From the NCBI RefSeq assembly GCF_014898815.1, contig NW_026515509.1, positions 682,001 to 746,000 of the forward strand: DNA of 64,000 nt, written 5' to 3'. Both the position numbers and the translations under genes were made by a program. The stretch's first letter is position 1, and each line of letters opens with the position of its first letter. This document shows, in pieces, positions 1-13,800 of the stretch. The notes beneath the pieces are model-generated. The model ran no database searches. It saw only the letters and a list, made by a program, of their open reading frames with translations, and was not told where the DNA came from. This DNA is from Panonychus citri. Lineage: Eukaryota > Arthropoda > Arachnida > Trombidiformes > Tetranychidae.

Positions 1-255
1 TCTTTATCAATATAATATCTTATATAATAATAAGAAAGTTAACAGAAAAAAACTAAAATTATGATAATGTTACATGATAAAGATTATAAAAGGATGCGGA
101 TGATGAAAAGATAACTGTAGATGGAAGATGAAAAATTATTGTTGTCTGGGAGTTTTGTTATATTATTTTTATCTGTATCATCATCATAATGATAAAAATG
201 GTTGAAAGAGGTTAAAAAGTAGAAGAGTGGATGATAATTCAGTAGCTTGTGAGAG

Positions 256-257
<2 letters not shown>

Positions 258-295
<38 letters not shown>
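258..295. repeat. (GA)n microsatellite
   Basis: Uninterrupted GA dinucleotide run of 38 bp seen directly. It gives a meaningless Ser/Leu frame on the minus strand. Confidence 0.95.
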
Positions 296-298
<3 letters not shown>

Positions 299-2566
299 TA
301 ATTTCTCATGGAAGAGAGGGTAAAATGATCTTTAGAATCGGGAATTGGGAGTGAGAAAACTGGTCTACATTTTCAACAGCTAATTCTCTTGATCTTTTAT
401 CTTCCATAACCATTCAAAGTGTATTCATTCCTAATTTCCCTCATCTTTTTATTCAGTATTATGGTTATAATTCATTGTCTATTGTCAATTCACCGAAAAT
501 CAGAACCAGAATTGAATAACAAGCAACTTCCTTTGGAAATTAGCTTTTCCTGTTAACAGAAACTTTTCCCTTTTCTCATCATCACCATCAGCATACATTT
601 GTATACACTTTGAATAGATAATGTTCATCATAAATATCACCATGAATTTCATTTCAAAGTCATCATAGTCTAAGTATTCAAAGAAAAAACCATTTCCACT
701 TTTGGTGATTCTTGATAGTTTAATCTTAATCATCACATCGAATATCAAAAAAGTTTTATTACAATTTTATCAATTAGCAAGTATCTTTAATCAATAGATA
801 TAAATGTATTCAGTATTTAATCAACATTGGAACGAAATTAATTGTAATAATAATCATAATAACAACGACCAGAAACAGCAAAACAATAGGATATAATATT
901 ATTAGTATCATCAGAATTTGATTGTGTTCAACTTGATTACCTAATTCTAATGAATTGAATAGAAGCACAAGAAAAAAAAGAAGGAAAAAAAGTTCATTAA
1001 AGCCTCAAATTTTCATGGTACTGATTGAAAGACATGAAGATAAATGATGATGATGAAAATGAATGAGATGATAACTAAGCATAAAAACTAAAAAGGAATA
1101 AAAGTTTCATCAAATTAACTGTTAATTTGATTTTCCTTGAAAATCTCTTAATGAATGGAGAGAGTGAGAGAGAAACAAATAATCGTAAACTATTAATTCA
1201 TGAAGCATTCAAATGATATAACATTAGATTGTAAGAGTATCATGATATTAGAGATGAAAATAAAAGGCATCATGATGAAGATGAAATTGATGAGGATGAA
1301 CTTTTCTCCCTTTCTATTAATAATACTTACAATATTTACATTGATTTAACCTTCACAACTAATTGAAAGTGATAAACAATTAGTTTATATTCACAATTTA
1401 GTCTTTTTCATTTACTCTTGTTTAATCTTGATTTGTATTAATAGTAAACTCATTGATTCAATAACAACAAAATTAATACTAATTAATGTTGCAACTAATT
1501 CTTAACATTGAATTTGCCTCAAGCATCAATATAAAAGCTTACATTTAGTATTCATATCAGATTATTTTGATTTATTAGATGTTGTAATTAAATCATTAAT
1601 CTAATTGGAAAAACCTAAATCATTATGAATTAAACACATAATGTAATTCAAATTAATGTAGATTTTTTTACATTCATAGAACCACAGCAAATATCAACTA
1701 GAATAATTAACTAAATTGAATCTCATCTGATTGTATCATCATCTTTAATAATGATGATTAACTGAGAAAATGATTTGAATTTCAATTTGATTGTGATAAT
1801 GATAATTGTCCAAAGATAAAAAAGGTTTGATATCACTTTTGAATCTAATTAATTATTATCAATTGTTAGGATATTTAGTCGAGAAATCAGTTGATTGTGT
1901 AAAATTTAGATTGGAATTAGTAGTTACATTAAGATGATTCCTTTGTCAATCGAGAGTGAAAGTCGATAAAAATTTGATAAGTTATCGATAAGTTTTTCTC
2001 GATTAGTAAATAAATGCCAATGAAAATGTGATAATTTTATCTGATTGAGATTAAAAGTTTAATTTCCATCATGTTTACTATTAATGGTAATTGCTCAAGT
2101 GGATTATTTGATTGATGGTGATTACCATGTGACCCCTCATTACTTTGCGATTACAGAAATGGACAGGGTGATTGTGATTAATTCATGTAATTCATTAATA
2201 TGCAAAATAGAAATAAAGTTTAAAATGATGAAGGGAGAGCAATGAATGGGAATAAGTGAGAGAAGAGTAAGATCAGTTCCCTTGTCACCAATTACAGGAT
2301 CATCATCATCATCATGAGATGTAAGGAGAAAGTGAAAAATAATCAAGTTGAAAATTCGAAAATTTCTTTCCTCTCTCTATATCCTATTCATAGGCTAAAT
2401 GATAATTTTATAATATGAAAGCAAAAGATTCAACGGAAGCATCAGATTAGCTGTGGATGATATGAAGATGAGGATAAAAGAAGAAGACAAAAAGCTAATA
2501 GTTTCCAATTCATTGATGATGTTGATCCAGCAAGAGAAAGGACTGGGAGTGGAAAATCCAATGAGC

Positions 2567-2569
<3 letters not shown>

Positions 2570-2597
<28 letters not shown>
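2570..2597. repeat. (GA)n microsatellite
   Basis: Perfect GA run of about 28 bp, one of several in the first 10 kb. Confidence 0.95.
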
Positions 2598-3524
2598 CTG
2601 ATTCATCATCTCAATAGACTTTTTCCCCAATCATGTTCCTCATTTTCATGAATACATGGTTCATCTTCATCATCAAACTGGAGATAATGATGATAAACCC
2701 TCTTGTGAAACCAATGAATGGTAATAATCATTGACAAGAGAGAGAGAAAGAAATAAAGATGAAAAAAGAAAGGAAATTGGCGTAAGTAGAAATCAAAGAT
2801 CTGGAAAGAAAAGAGAGCAGATAAAAAGAGAGAGAGAGAGAGAGATGAACATGATTCTTGATGAATACCAGGATAAAGGAGAAAGATAAAGGTATGAAGA
2901 TCGGTGATGAGGCAGAAGATTATCCATAAGTTGAGAGGAAGAAAATAAAAAGATTCTAATCGGGAATCTACTTGGATTCTTATTAATATACAAAAATGGT
3001 TGATTCCATTCAATTGGCTTCTCAATGAACATTTCATCTTCAATCAATCTTATCCTATGGTGTGTCTATTATGGTAACAACTCACTGATTACTCGTGTTG
3101 GAACTTTTTCCCTCCTCCGCTATCAGGTTAATCAAGTTGATAAGAAGGAAAATAAGTTAACATGTTATTCAGAATCATCTTTTTCATGATACATTCATTG
3201 CGATTGGAATTAAAGCTGAAAAGACATTGACTATTCACCTTTTGGAATGAACTTTGATTCAGTGATTACTATGATCATCTATCAATCTTTGTATTATTAT
3301 TCAGTCAATAGTCAATACGAATACCTGAACCGTTTCAGTGTTTAATTCCTAATTCATGATTAAAATGTATCCATGTTTTCAATCTTCATCTTTTACCCTC
3401 ATTCTGATTAAGAGATGAGGATAATCAGTTTTTCTTATTACAAAAAGTGGACAGTTTTAGGTAGTTGACTAAATCTCATAATATGAATACTGTTTCTATA
3501 AGATTAATATGAGTCAGAAAATTG

Positions 3525-3527
<3 letters not shown>

Positions 3528-3556
<29 letters not shown>
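3528..3556. repeat. (CT)n microsatellite
   Basis: Perfect CT run of about 29 bp. Confidence 0.95.
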
Positions 3557-3557
<1 letters not shown>

Positions 3558-6500
3558 ATATCAATATCTTTCTAATATATGGGTGATTGAATGTGAGGCA
3601 GTGATCAGAATGATAAATCTTCAGCTTTATTAGGATATAACTTTTTTCATCTTCATCATAATCATCATTCCGACTCACAGGCTTATTCAGCAGTCTTTCT
3701 CCCTCTCTCTCTCTCTGTAACTTTAATCATGATGATTTGACTTATACCAATTGGATAATCACTTGCTGATGAAAAGGAGGAAAGAGGATGAGGTCATCCC
3801 TCCTTCCCTGTCTTCTTTTTAATATCCATATCTCTCTCTCACCCTATTTAATAACTACTAAATAGCTCCTTTCACCCCCTCATCCACCCAGATACCACTT
3901 TTATTCACCCATTTTTATCCTCTTTCGGTTTCATCTCTTCCTATTGTCATCCATCTTCCCTTTTATCCTCTCGCACAAAAAAAGGGAGAGTCAAAGGAAG
4001 AAATAAATTCCTAATCATCTCATCATCACCAACCTTTGGATCTTGTATCTACTTTTTTTGCTTGACTCTCATTCCGTGTCATGTTATAATAACTTCCCTG
4101 TTCCATGTCTACCCTTTGTTAATTCATACACTCTCTTTTCTTTCATGACCTTGGCCTTGGTTCAACCCAAGATTCTTGAGACAACCTTAATCATTCACCT
4201 CATCATCACTTTCACTCATCCTTCCTCCCAGCCCTATTCATCTATATATAGATATTAAATTCATCCCCCTTTTATCACATTTATATCTCTCATACATAAA
4301 TCTCATATTTTCCAACATTATTATTCACTTGATAATCATTTCCACCCAAAAATTTGTAACATGTTTCATCCCTAAAGCAAATGATAAAACAAACTAATAT
4401 CATCAAAGTGGTGAGATTCAACACCTCAGAATTACTCATTCCCTAATACCAATAGATAAAAGAAATTGTAATATATATATATTTCTAATTGAGCTTAAGC
4501 CAAACCATTAATCCTTAAATGTTTTACCCAAAAAAAAAGTTCACATGAAACAGAATAAGTTGATTCAGAAAATTAAGTTAATCAAAGTTGAGAGGAAAAT
4601 AATGATAATAATACATTAGATGAACAATGATCGTAACAAAAGTAAAAGACTTTGATTAAAGAGGAAAAAAAATGTTCAATTTCAGTGGAAACAATCGTCA
4701 CAATGATAATAATAGTTTATATCATGGTAATCTTGCAATTACGAAGTATTCAATTTCCAATTTCCATTGATAAAAACTACATACCCTTTCAATGTTTTCC
4801 AAATCCCACCCTGAATGAATATCTGCATAGAAGGGAAAAAAACCTTAGTGGAAATTGTCTCTCATGAGAAAATGAATCAAATAATGATGAGATTTCATTG
4901 TTATCTAGTTTGCATAATTTCCTTATTCGAATTTTTTGCTTTCTCTCTCTCTCACTCCCATTTATCATCTTTCTTATCCAACTTTAATCTACTTCCATGT
5001 TTACATGATAATACTCCTGAGTCACTCCCTGTCTTGATTTCAATCTTTTCTCGCATCTCAATCTACCAAAATGAGCAGGAAACAAAAACGAGTCATTGAA
5101 ATTCATTGAATATACTCAATTGTAACATTATCTAAATTGATACCAAACTTTATAGTCTTTTAATCACTATCACGATTATCGATAAAACTGAATATTCACC
5201 TTAATCTTGATCCAATTTTTTCCCCTTCTGATGAATTCAATTTCAGTTCAAAACTATTGATCAGATTACATGAACTTTTGATTGAATTGAAAACTTATAT
5301 TAATACAATTGTTTTATTTCCGATCAATTTAACATCGTAATTAAATGTTCAAATTATCGTATTTCAAAAGTTAAGAATTTATGTTTAAATGCATGAACTT
5401 TTCATGATGATGATTCGATTTAGCTTATTTTACTTATCCAATAAAAGGCAAATAAGAAAAATTTTCAAGAATTTTTTTTGTAGAACTGAATTTTCATGTA
5501 ATATAAATAATAGAAAGAAATGATTTTGTCTTTCTTCAATATTCTGATTCTTTTGGTAGATTATTCTGAAAATTTATTGGGAGAATTGGACTGAATTTCT
5601 TCTTATTTTATTCCAATATTTTTTCTTTCGAGTTCAATACTATCAGAATTTTTCGATATTCGACAATTTTTCTTCTTGTTTATCTTTAGATCTTTAAAGA
5701 ATCCATTGAATTTTCCAGAGTTACATTGTTACATGATCTCATGATAAATATCAAATTTGTCTCTTCAGTAAAACTTATGTAAACTTTTTTATTCCATTCC
5801 AAATGACAATGGTCAATATTTATGGTCAAGTTACTGTTATGTAAAGATGGAAGATGATTGTCAATTCATTTCCATGGGAAAGTGGATTCAAATATTCTGA
5901 GGCAAGCACAATTTTCCAGAAAAGTTATCATGATTATTCATAACTCATCGAGATGAAAAGTCATTTATTGTTGCAAAAAAAGCTGAAAGAATTGTTATCA
6001 TCAAGATTTCACTCCTAATGATAACCAATTTGTCCAGTTTCATTCATTTTATTTCACTGAAAATCTCTCTCTATAAACCAAACTTCATGGTAACTGAGAA
6101 AAAGCAAATCTGTGAATCGAATAAGTGTGAAATTTTTTTCTTTCAAAAATATGGAATAAAATTTCTAGTTTAATCCCATGAGTTGGCGTGAAAAGTTCAG
6201 TTCAAAATCCGATGAATACTCAGATTAACAATAAATGAGATTTGTCAAATTATCTCGTCCATTCCCATGGTAGATCAATTCAGAGTTAAAGTTTATCATG
6301 TATTCAAAGTGCAAATATCTTATTATGAGTTCACCATGAAAGTAACATTATAATTATCACTTGTAAATAACTTTCTGTCAAAATGATAACTCTAAATTGA
6401 CCCAAAATCATTGAGCTCAATTAAAATGATAATAATATTATTTATTGGTACTTTTAATTATTTGCACGGAAATTTAATTCAATGTTAATCTTTCACACAC

Positions 6501-7624
6501 TCAACTTGATAATCATGATAATAATAGTTTATTACCCTGGATGATAAAATCATCTTTCTCTCTTTCTTTCTCTTTCTATGATGACAATAAAATGTAATTT
6601 CAGTAGGAACTCAGAATAAGCTATAAAAATGAAAATTACACCGAGAAAATGAGAGCGGGTAAAAAGTCAGTATCGGTGGAGAAACTAATCAATCTAATCT
6701 TGATAATGGAGGATATTCATGGCTATATTATATTTTTACACTTTTATTGATGGATAAGCTTTTCAACTGAACTTTGGATTATCTGTAAATGACTTTTCAT
6801 CTTCATCTTTCTATGTAATATGTAAACGGAAAGAGAGAGAGATGATGATTATTAAGGAATAGAAGATTAATTTTCTCTCTATCTCTCTATCTCTCTCATC
6901 CTCCCACTCTCATGAAGATAGTATCATCCATATTATTATATCATCGGTGGAAAAAGCAATTTGATAATAAAGTTTTATGCCTTTGCCCTTGTTTAGTTTT
7001 TATGTATGTCTCTGTCAAATAAAATGTACTTTTATTGTTTTTCATCATCATCTCCATCTCCATCCTTTTATCATCATCATTTAACCAGGATAACATTATG
7101 GGTAATACTCAATAAGGAAGAGGAAATTTGCTCTTTTTCACCGTCATGAATTTTGGCCGATAGTGATGATGATGTTAACCTGATGGTGATAAAAATAAAG
7201 TGAATGTCGTAAAAGTTTATCTTCGACTTTGAACATTTTGCTGATTACAGATTTAACTCTCCCCTTTCATGATCTGAACATTGAAATGAAATTTTTTGCT
7301 TCCTTCTTAAAATTCATTGAATTTTTTTATATTCTTATTGAGATGTAACATGTTGTCTCTTATTATTCGTGAGAATTTGTTTCATTTTCTTACAATCTAC
7401 AAGTATCCATTGGTGGAAATTATATGATAAAAGGTTCAAACTCGATAAAGAGACTTTTCTCTTTTTTGCTAGAGGAAGCAAAACTTTAGTTTCTGAGCTT
7501 TTTTTCGAAACTTTTTTCTATTATCTGTCAACATTACATCAGTTTATTGATATATCATTTACTGTGATAGAAATCACATACTGTACACTGTTATTATTTG
7601 TTCAATACAACTTTAACTTAAACT

Positions 7625-7625
<1 letters not shown>

Positions 7626-7669
<44 letters not shown>
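7626..7669. repeat. Compound (GAAA)n-(GA)n microsatellite
   Basis: A short GAAA tetranucleotide tract passes directly into a perfect GA run (about 7646-7669). Confidence 0.9.
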
Positions 7670-8401
7670 TTAGAAAATTCTGAGAGCTCATGAAGTTTCA
7701 TATTAACCTTTTTCTTGCTCCACTTTGTCATCATGTCAATGATTTGGTAACAACAAGGAATAGAAAGAAAGAAAAAAAGGAAGAGAGAGAGAGAGAGCGA
7801 TACAAATAATAAATTGAAAGAAAAAGAGTGTATGAAAGTGCATGGAAACTTGGCACAGATTGAATTCGATTCAAATTCTGAAAATTTGATAAAAGAAATA
7901 GAAGAAGGTGAGTTTTTTCTGTTTTTCTTGACAATTCACCCTGAGGGAAGAAATTTAACCATAGATGCTGAAGAAGGCTAAAGATGCTTCCGGATGACAA
8001 GATATTTCGATTAAATTTTTAGTTCTAGCTCTATGATGCGTTATACTAGCGAGTTCATGTGAATTTCATCATGTTATAAAACTGAATCATCATGATAGGT
8101 GAAAAAAAGATGATAAACAGGGATTGGAGTGGAAAATGAACATCAAGTTGAGCATGAAGATAATTGAATGAGGTGTAGGCGATTGTTTTGTTTACTTTGT
8201 TTTCACCATAAAAATGAGACACCCCCCTGGTCTATGTTAACATGCATTGGATAAATACAACAGAAAATTATCCTGAGGCGATTTTCATTCACAACTAATG
8301 AAAAGATAACACGAGAATGCGATTAATAGATAATCAACAACCATGATAATGATTATTATTATTGTGAGTAATTTAGAAAACGATTAAAAAATAATCATAT
8401 T

Positions 8402-8403
<2 letters not shown>

Positions 8404-8467
<64 letters not shown>
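8404..8467. repeat. Long (CT)n microsatellite
   Basis: 64 bp of uninterrupted CT. With the run at 52443-52509 it is one of the two longest simple repeats in the window. The purine/pyrimidine asymmetry could form H-DNA or a GAGA-factor-type platform, but only the repeat itself is visible. Confidence 0.97.
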
Positions 8468-8472
<5 letters not shown>

Positions 8473-10525
8473 AGTTCATATTCGATAGTTTGAAGATTAC
8501 ATAATTCCAATTATTATCCATCGTCAATGATAAACTAACATCACCTCAAGCAATCAACTGATCATGAAATTATCATCATATTATCAGTATTCATTGTTAT
8601 TGTTGATGATCATTGAATACTTACAATGATAATATTAATCGTGATGTTATTAAATAGCAATTTCGATGAGAATAATAGATGAAAATTTTTCAATCCAAGC
8701 AAAAATTTTCATTTATCATGAAAAAAAGAATCGAATAAGAAATAAAAGTTATGGAATTTCAGTTCGATGTTTGAGAGAGAAAGATAAGTTTCAAATTGAT
8801 CATTTTCATCGTTTATCAAATGCACTCACACTCATTAAAATTTATTACCACTATGATTATTTGAAAAAATTGAAGAAAGAAGATAAAAAAAATTGTTCTA
8901 AACATGATAATGATACAGATAATGATAAAAAAGGGGGAGAAAAGTTTATTCGACGAAAAATCAACAGCAAACTCATTATTCGGTTTGTAAGCATTCATCA
9001 TTAAGGTAATACAATAATCTATTAATAATAATGTTCCAACAAGAATCATGGGTATGTAATACATTCAACGAAAATACATAAAGAAAAAAAATTCTGAGCC
9101 TTTGAAGAAAAAAAAGAATAAATATTTTCTATGGATATAAAGTGAGCACTTTTTTCTGGTGTTAATGAACTTTTCGCTTCGCTCATCATACAATAAAATA
9201 GATGATGAAAGCAGTGTTAAATTATACTATGAAGAGAATCTTTCTCGAATGAAAAATATTAGTATTATTATTGAGAAATATCATTGAAACTGAATTATCA
9301 ATACACTTGAAATTGAGTAAATTAAAATTATCTAGTTGCTATACCAGGATGAAAATGATGATGATGATATGAGAGGATAATAAGTAAATTCAAGGGAGAG
9401 ATGAAGAGGTGAAAGTGAAATCGGATAACATGAAATTTCATATAAGCAACAAAAAAGCTCAAGGCAATGAATTCAAGACCATGATAATAATAATAGTCTA
9501 TTTTCATTGTTGCTGGAAGCACATTTATTTTCATTATAATGTAACAGTTACGGTACGTTAAATGTTTGGAATCACAAGGGGCCATCATTTTCATCTTTAT
9601 CATCTACATCTAAAATATTCTCTGATCTATTTTCACTCAATATCATAAAAACATCGTTTTTATCACCATGAGCTTTCATCGGTAAAATGAGTTCACCTTG
9701 AAACGTGCATTCATTGTTTTATTTGTTCACTTGAATTGAATTATTACATTTACCAATTATTATTAAAACATTTGGACTATTAATAAATCTTATCAACTCT
9801 ATGTTTAACTACAAATATTTGTCATGTTTATCAATGTTGTGAAATAAAGCCAAAAGCAAGGTAAAGAAATTGAGGATTCAAATTAGTATAAGAAAAAAAT
9901 AAAGAGACAATAAGATAAAATAATCTCTCTTTTGCTCTCATCACAATCATCACTTTCTCTGGGACTGGAAATGCAAGATAATGAAAGAAAATCGAAAAAA
10001 ATGAGGTGTCATTTGATTCGATTCATTAAACCCTTTAAACTGTAAACTAGGTTACAGAGTGTTCAAGACTCTTTAGCATTTTATCATTATCACCATTATC
10101 ATCTCTCTTTTTCTCACAAACAAAAATTGAAAAAGAAGAAGAAAAATTTTATGGATTTTGTATGAATCTAATCAACTGGTAACACTATCTGGATGATAAT
10201 CGAAACAAATAGTGACGATTATGATTATTGTTGTTGGTTTGTTTTTGATAGACATGCAGTGAGAAGGGTTCAAATGGACTGAGATGGCATCAGTAGAATA
10301 TAATATGATAATAAAATGAAGCTAATATTTCATTGATACACAATTGGTTTACATTGAATAAAAATAATCTGAGATCATATCAGTGCAATAATGATAACAT
10401 AATTGATGAAAAATTCTTAAGTTCAATAAGTTTTTTACGTATTAGCAGAGACTTAATATGCATAACATGTATATCTATTAACTACACGAACAAATATTTT
10501 TGTTTATACAGGATTAAAGTGAGCT

Positions 10526-10549
10526 GGAAACGGAAGCTAGGAAACGGAA
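10526..10549 (+). promoter_or_regulatory. Direct repeat of GGAAACGGAA in the silk-like promoter
   Basis: GGAAACGGAA occurs at 10526-10535 and again at 10540-10549. In the inverted arm (about 34964-34986) both copies are present, each having lost one G. It may be a paired transcription-factor site. This is inferred only from duplication and position about 230-250 bp upstream of the predicted start site. Confidence 0.3.
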
Positions 10550-10657
10550 AAAGAGCGTTAGAAACTGATAAATATACTTGTTAAAGCGTAGTGAAACATC
10601 AACAAGTTTAATTAAATTGAGAATTTTAATTTGTTTTATGCGAACAGAGTGTTTGAA

Positions 10658-10714
10658 CAGGTAGTCTAAAGGAAAATAATTTTAACAAGAAGAACAAGTG
10701 GATACGAACTTGTT
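10658..10714 (+). promoter_or_regulatory. CAGGTAG element and AACAAGT dyad upstream of the TATA box
   Basis: CAGGTAG at 10658-10664 is identical to the Drosophila Zelda (TAGteam) word; use of that motif in this organism is unknown. AACAAGT (10693-10699) and ACTTGTT (10708-10714) form a perfect 7-bp inverted repeat with an 8-bp centre, ending about 25 bp before the TATA box. Further AACAAG words lie at about 10598 and 10684. All are retained in the inverted paralog (about 34797-34850). This clustering suggests an operator-like site for tissue-specific control. Confidence 0.35.
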
Positions 10715-10738
10715 GAAACAGACGCTGAGCAAAAATCG

Positions 10739-10774
10739 TATAAAAAGCAAGAAAAATTAGCTAAATTATCATTC
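10739..10774 (+). promoter_or_regulatory. Core promoter (TATA box and initiator) of the silk-like gene
   Basis: TATAAAAA at 10739-10746 is followed by TCATTC at 10769-10774, which fits the arthropod initiator TCAKTY. The first T of the TATA box is 32 bp upstream of the initiator A at 10771, the classical spacing. This predicts a 5' UTR of 48 nt before the ATG at 10819. The inverted copy carries the same pair at 34767-34774 and 34739-34744. Confidence 0.75.
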
Positions 10775-10818
10775 AAGTTTATTCGTTCTGAGTTAACAAT
10801 CGAACCATCTAAAACATC

Positions 10819-13800
10819 ATGAAAAACCTTCCAACTTTAATCGCAATTGCGACTCTTGCTATAGCTCTATCGATAAGTGTTGATGCTAATACTGTGAAAA
10901 GATCATATCCTAACAGTAATGGAATGTTTGGGATGTCTATGAAATTTCCAAACTGGTTTGGTAAAAAACCCAGCTCTAAAGTAGCATCATCTTCTGATTC
11001 ATCAGCCCAATCTTCATCTCAAAGCTCTTCATCAACATCTTCATCTACCGATTCTGATACGAACAACAAATCTACCTCTAATGGTGCTTTATCATCTTCT
11101 GATGATGGCACAGGTTCATCATCATCAACTGGCTCATCCGCTGCTGCTGCCTCATCTTCAAATACTGGCTCAGGATCATCTGCTCAAACTAGCAAATCAG
11201 GAACAGGATCAGGATCAGGATCAGGATCATCTGCTGCTTCAACTGCTGCTGCCTCAGGTGCCTCAGGTGCATCAGGTTCATCAGGTTCAGGATCATCAGG
11301 TTCAGCTTCAGACTCAAGTTCAACATCAAGCTCAGATAGCTCTGCTTCACAAGGACCAAATTCACAAGGTAATAATAATGGATCATCATCTGCTGCTGCT
11401 GCTTCCGCTGCCGCCGCTGCTGCCGCTGCTGCTGCCTCATCTTCAAATACTGGCTCAGGATCATCTGCTCAAACTAGCAAATCAGGAACAGGATCAGGAT
11501 CAGGATCAGGATCATCTGGCACTGGTTCATCATCATCATCAACTGGCTCATCTGCTGCTTCAACTGCTGCTGCTGCTGCTGCCTCAGGTGCATCAGGTTC
11601 ATCAGGTTCAGGATCATCAGGTTCAGCTTCAGACTCAAGTTCAACATCAAGCTCAGATAGCTCTGCTTCACAAGGACCAAATTCACAAGGTAATAATAAT
11701 GGATCATCATCTGCTGCTGCTGCTTCCGCTGCCGCCGCTGCTGCCGCTGCTGCTACCTCATCTTCAAATACTGGCTCAGGATCATCTGCTCAAACTAGCA
11801 AATCAGGAACAGGATCAGGATCAGGATCAGGATCATCTGGCACTGGTTCATCATCATCATCAACTGGCTCAACTGCTGCTTCAACTGCTGCTCAGGTGCC
11901 TCAGGTGCATCAGGTTCATCAGGTTCAGGATCATCAGGTTCAGCTTCAGACTCAAGTTCAACATCAAGCTCAGATAGCTCTGCTTCACAGGACCAAATTC
12001 ACAAGGTAATAATAATGGATCATCATCTGCTGCTGCTGCCGCTGCCGCCGCCGCTGCCGCTGCTGCCTCATCTTCAAATACTGGCTCAGGATCATCTGCT
12101 CAAACTAGCAAATCAGGAACAGGATCAGGATCAGGATCAGGATCATCTGGCACTGGTTCATCATCATCATCAACTGGCTCAACTGCTGCTTCAACTGCTG
12201 CCTCAGGTGCCTCAGGTGCATCAGGTTCATCAGGTTCAGGATCATCAGGTTCAGCTTCAGACTCAAGTTCAACATCAAGCTCAGATAGCTCTGCTTCACA
12301 AGGACCAAATTCACAAGGTAATAATGGATCATCATCTGCTGCTGCTGCTTCCGCTGCCGCCGCTGCTGCCGCTGCTGCTGCCTCATCTTCAAATACTGGC
12401 TCAGGATCATCTGCTCAAACTAGCAAATCAGGAACAGGATCAGGATCAGGATCAGGATCATCTGGCACTGGTTCATCATCATCATCAACTGGCTCATCTG
12501 CTGCTTCAACTGCTGCCTCCAGGTGCCTCAGGTGCATCAGGTTCATCAGGTTCAGGATCATCAGGTTCAGCTTCAGACTCAAGTTCAACATCAAGCTCAG
12601 ATAGCTCTGCTTCACAGGACCAAATTCACAAGGTAATAATGGATCATCATCTGCTGCTGCTTCCGCTGCCGCCGCCGCTGCCGCTGCTGCTGCCTCATCT
12701 TCAAATACTGGCTCAGGATCATCTGCTCAAACTAGCAAATCAGGAACAGGATCAGGATCAGGATCAGGATCATCTGGCACTGGTTCATCATCATCATCAA
12801 ATGGCTCATCTGCTGCTTCAACTGCTGCTCAGGTGCCTCAGGTGCATCAGGTTCATCAGGTTCAGCTTCAGACTCAAGTTCAACATCAAGCTCAGATAAC
12901 TCTGCTTCACAAGGACCAAATTCACAAGGTAATAATAATGGATCATCATCATCTGCTGCTGCTGCTTCCGCTGCCGCTGCTGCCTCATCTTCAAATACTG
13001 GCTCAGGATCATCTGCTCAAACTAGCAAATCAGGAACAGGATCAGGATCAGGATCAGGATCATCTGGCACTGGTTCATCATCATCATCAACTGGCTCATC
13101 TGCTTCAACTGCTGCTGCCTCAGGTGCCTCAGGTGCATCAGGTTCATCAGGTTCAGGATCATCAGGTTCAGCTTCAGACTCAAGTTCAACATCAAGCTCA
13201 GATAGCTCTGCTTCACAAGACCAAATTCACAAGGTAATAATAATGGATCATCATCTGCTGCTGCTGCTTCCTGCCGCCGCCGCTGCTGCCGCTGCTGCTG
13301 CCTCATCTTCAAATACTGGCTCAGGATCATCTGCTCAAACTAGCAAATCAGGAACAGGATCAGGATCAGGATCAGGATCATCTGGCACTGGTTCATCATC
13401 ATCATCAACTGGCTCATCTGCTGCTTCTGCTGCTGCCTCAGGTGCCTCAGGTGCATCAGGTTCATCAGGTTCAGGATCATCAGGTTCAGCTTCAGACTCA
13501 AGTTCAACATCAAGCTCAGATAGCTCTGCTTCACAAGGACCAAATTCACAAGGTAATAATGGATCATCATCTGCTGCTGCTGCTTCTGCCGCCGCCGCTG
13601 CTGCCGCTGCTGCTGCCTCATCTTCAAATACTGGCTCAGGATCATCTGCTCAAACTAGCAAATCAGGAACAGGATCAGGATCAGGATCAGGATCATCTGG
13701 CACTGGTTCATCATCATCATCAACTGGCTCATCTGCTGCTTCAACTGCTGCCTCAGGTGCCTCAGGTGCATCAGGTTCATCAGGTTCAGGATCATCAGGT

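Larger units (their letters stand above)
1..10386. other. Non-coding AT-rich stretch with microsatellites
   Basis: I see no convincing gene in this stretch. Open frames are short (about 110 codons or fewer), low in complexity and made of Leu/Ser/His/Asp runs encoded by GA/CT and GAT/ATC microsatellites. Perfect GA/CT runs lie near 258-295, 2570-2597, 3528-3556, 7646-7669 and 8404-8467. The rest is A/T-rich with scattered GATGAT, TGATAA and AAAAAGTTC words. It could be an intergenic region or an intron of a gene whose exons lie outside the window. The last bases before the silk-like gene belong to its upstream region. Confidence 0.6.

Noticed and set aside
84..3047. Short Ser/Leu- and Phe/Leu-rich ORFs on the minus strand
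   Set aside because: Produced by GA/CT microsatellites and A/T-rich background, with no domain, codon pattern or promoter.
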